From positions 174,140 to 238,139 of the forward strand of contig CALDUK010000001.1 of the NCBI GenBank assembly GCA_937924905.1: a stretch of 64,000 nt of DNA. Reading direction: 5' to 3'. The notes under the pieces were generated by a model that did not search any database, was not told the origin of the DNA, and was given only the letters and a program-made list of their open reading frames with translations. Shown here one piece after another: positions 63,883-64,000 of this stretch. Origin of the DNA: an uncultured Paracoccaceae bacterium. Lineage in GTDB: Bacteria > Pseudomonadota > Alphaproteobacteria > Rhodobacterales > Rhodobacteraceae. Every line of letters begins with the position of its first letter. Positions within the stretch are counted from its first letter, which is position 1. Made by a program: the position numbers and the translations under genes.

Positions 63883-64000
63883 TCAGGTCGCCTTTTCTGT
63901 TGCTGGCTGTTGAACATCTTTGGGAAATTCAACAGTGATCTCGAAGGCATTGTCGAGGCGTTCTATCTCCATTTCGCCGTCAAGTTGGGTCACAAAGGCG
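63883..64000 (-). CDS. Sensor histidine kinase, C-terminal end only
   Basis: The last 39 codons of a minus-strand gene running off the window. The readable tail FVTQLDGEMEIERLDNAFEI followed by TVEFPKDVQQ resembles the final strand-turn-strand of GHKL ATPase domains (L-V-x-x-L-x-G-x-I-E-x-x-R...F-x-I-x-F-P) found in HWE/HisKA_2 kinases. Class is inferred from this short part. The phospholipase D gene starts two bases after its stop. Confidence 0.6.
   Translation of the reverse strand, partial: AFVTQLDGEMEIERLDNAFEITVEFPKDVQQPATEKAT

Noticed and set aside
1..64000. tRNA or rRNA genes and CRISPR arrays
   Set aside because: No cloverleaf ends, rRNA segments or regularly spaced repeats were recognised by eye; a covariance-model scan was not possible.

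Overview
The window looks like chromosomal DNA of a marine Rhodobacteraceae (Roseobacter-type) alphaproteobacterium. This rests on gene order (Smr-mltA-Tim44 / fxsA-secB / dnaQ-coaE-aroE-maf, then hemJ-rho-mnmE-mnmG-rsmG-parA-parB, then hemW-rdgB-rph / hrcA-grpE), on protein character (MnmG beginning MFHVK, HWE-type kinases, EcfG-like promoters) and on many 4-base ATGA start/stop overlaps. It appears to lie beside the chromosome origin. Genes left of about 9.9 kb mostly read leftward and those right of 10.3 kb rightward. The 406-bp gap between maf and hemJ holds an AT-rich core with DnaA-box-like motifs. Three parS sites (two perfect, one with a single mismatch) lie inside mnmG and rsmG, just before parA-parB.

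Layout. 0-4 kb: end of hslV, a membrane protein, hslU, an MFS transporter. 3.9-9.9 kb: envelope, secretion and housekeeping genes. 9.9-10.3 kb: candidate origin. 10.3-17.7 kb: hemJ, rho, tRNA/rRNA modification genes and chromosome partitioning. 17.7-25.2 kb: heme chaperone, nucleotide-pool cleaning, RNase PH, heat-shock genes, mismatch repair, methionine sulfoxide reductase. 25.3-32.4 kb: sulfotransferase-like protein, argG, a divergent Hpt / response-regulator-phosphatase pair, two Nudix hydrolases, Hsp33, CCA-adding enzyme. 32.4-36.3 kb: a heterodimeric ABC exporter preceded by a possible 10-codon leader peptide and hairpin. 36.3-40.3 kb: a phytochrome-like protein without visible bilin-binding residues, then a tungstate uptake operon (tupB-tupC-tupA) ending in its likely regulator. 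40.3-44.8 kb: a giant acidic RTX/LamG secreted protein with a duplicated module. 45.3-47.1 kb: a pentonate dehydratase. 47.2-53.1 kb: flagellar genes motB-flgE-flgK-flgL-flgI.

53-64 kb is an accessory region for light sensing and general stress. It has heme oxygenase plus bacteriophytochrome (HWE kinase with fused receiver), a Crp/Fnr regulator, and small stress-type proteins (PRC-barrel, DUF892, CsbD, DUF2383). Several of these are preceded by GGAAC-N16-CGTT-like promoters, the signature of the alphaproteobacterial general stress sigma factor EcfG. A six-EF-hand periplasmic protein, a phospholipase D and the end of another histidine kinase follow. A truncated IS21-family element sits here between two broken genes, one a membrane protein with several frame disruptions.

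The main candidates for something undescribed are: the parS sites that double as the mnmG start and as codons in mnmG/rsmG; the blind stand-alone phytochrome PAS-GAF protein; the duplicated His/Asp-rich module in the RTX/LamG protein; the leader-peptide/hairpin before the ABC exporter; and the phytochrome-HWE / EcfG stress cluster. All database-dependent claims are from recall of families, not from searches.
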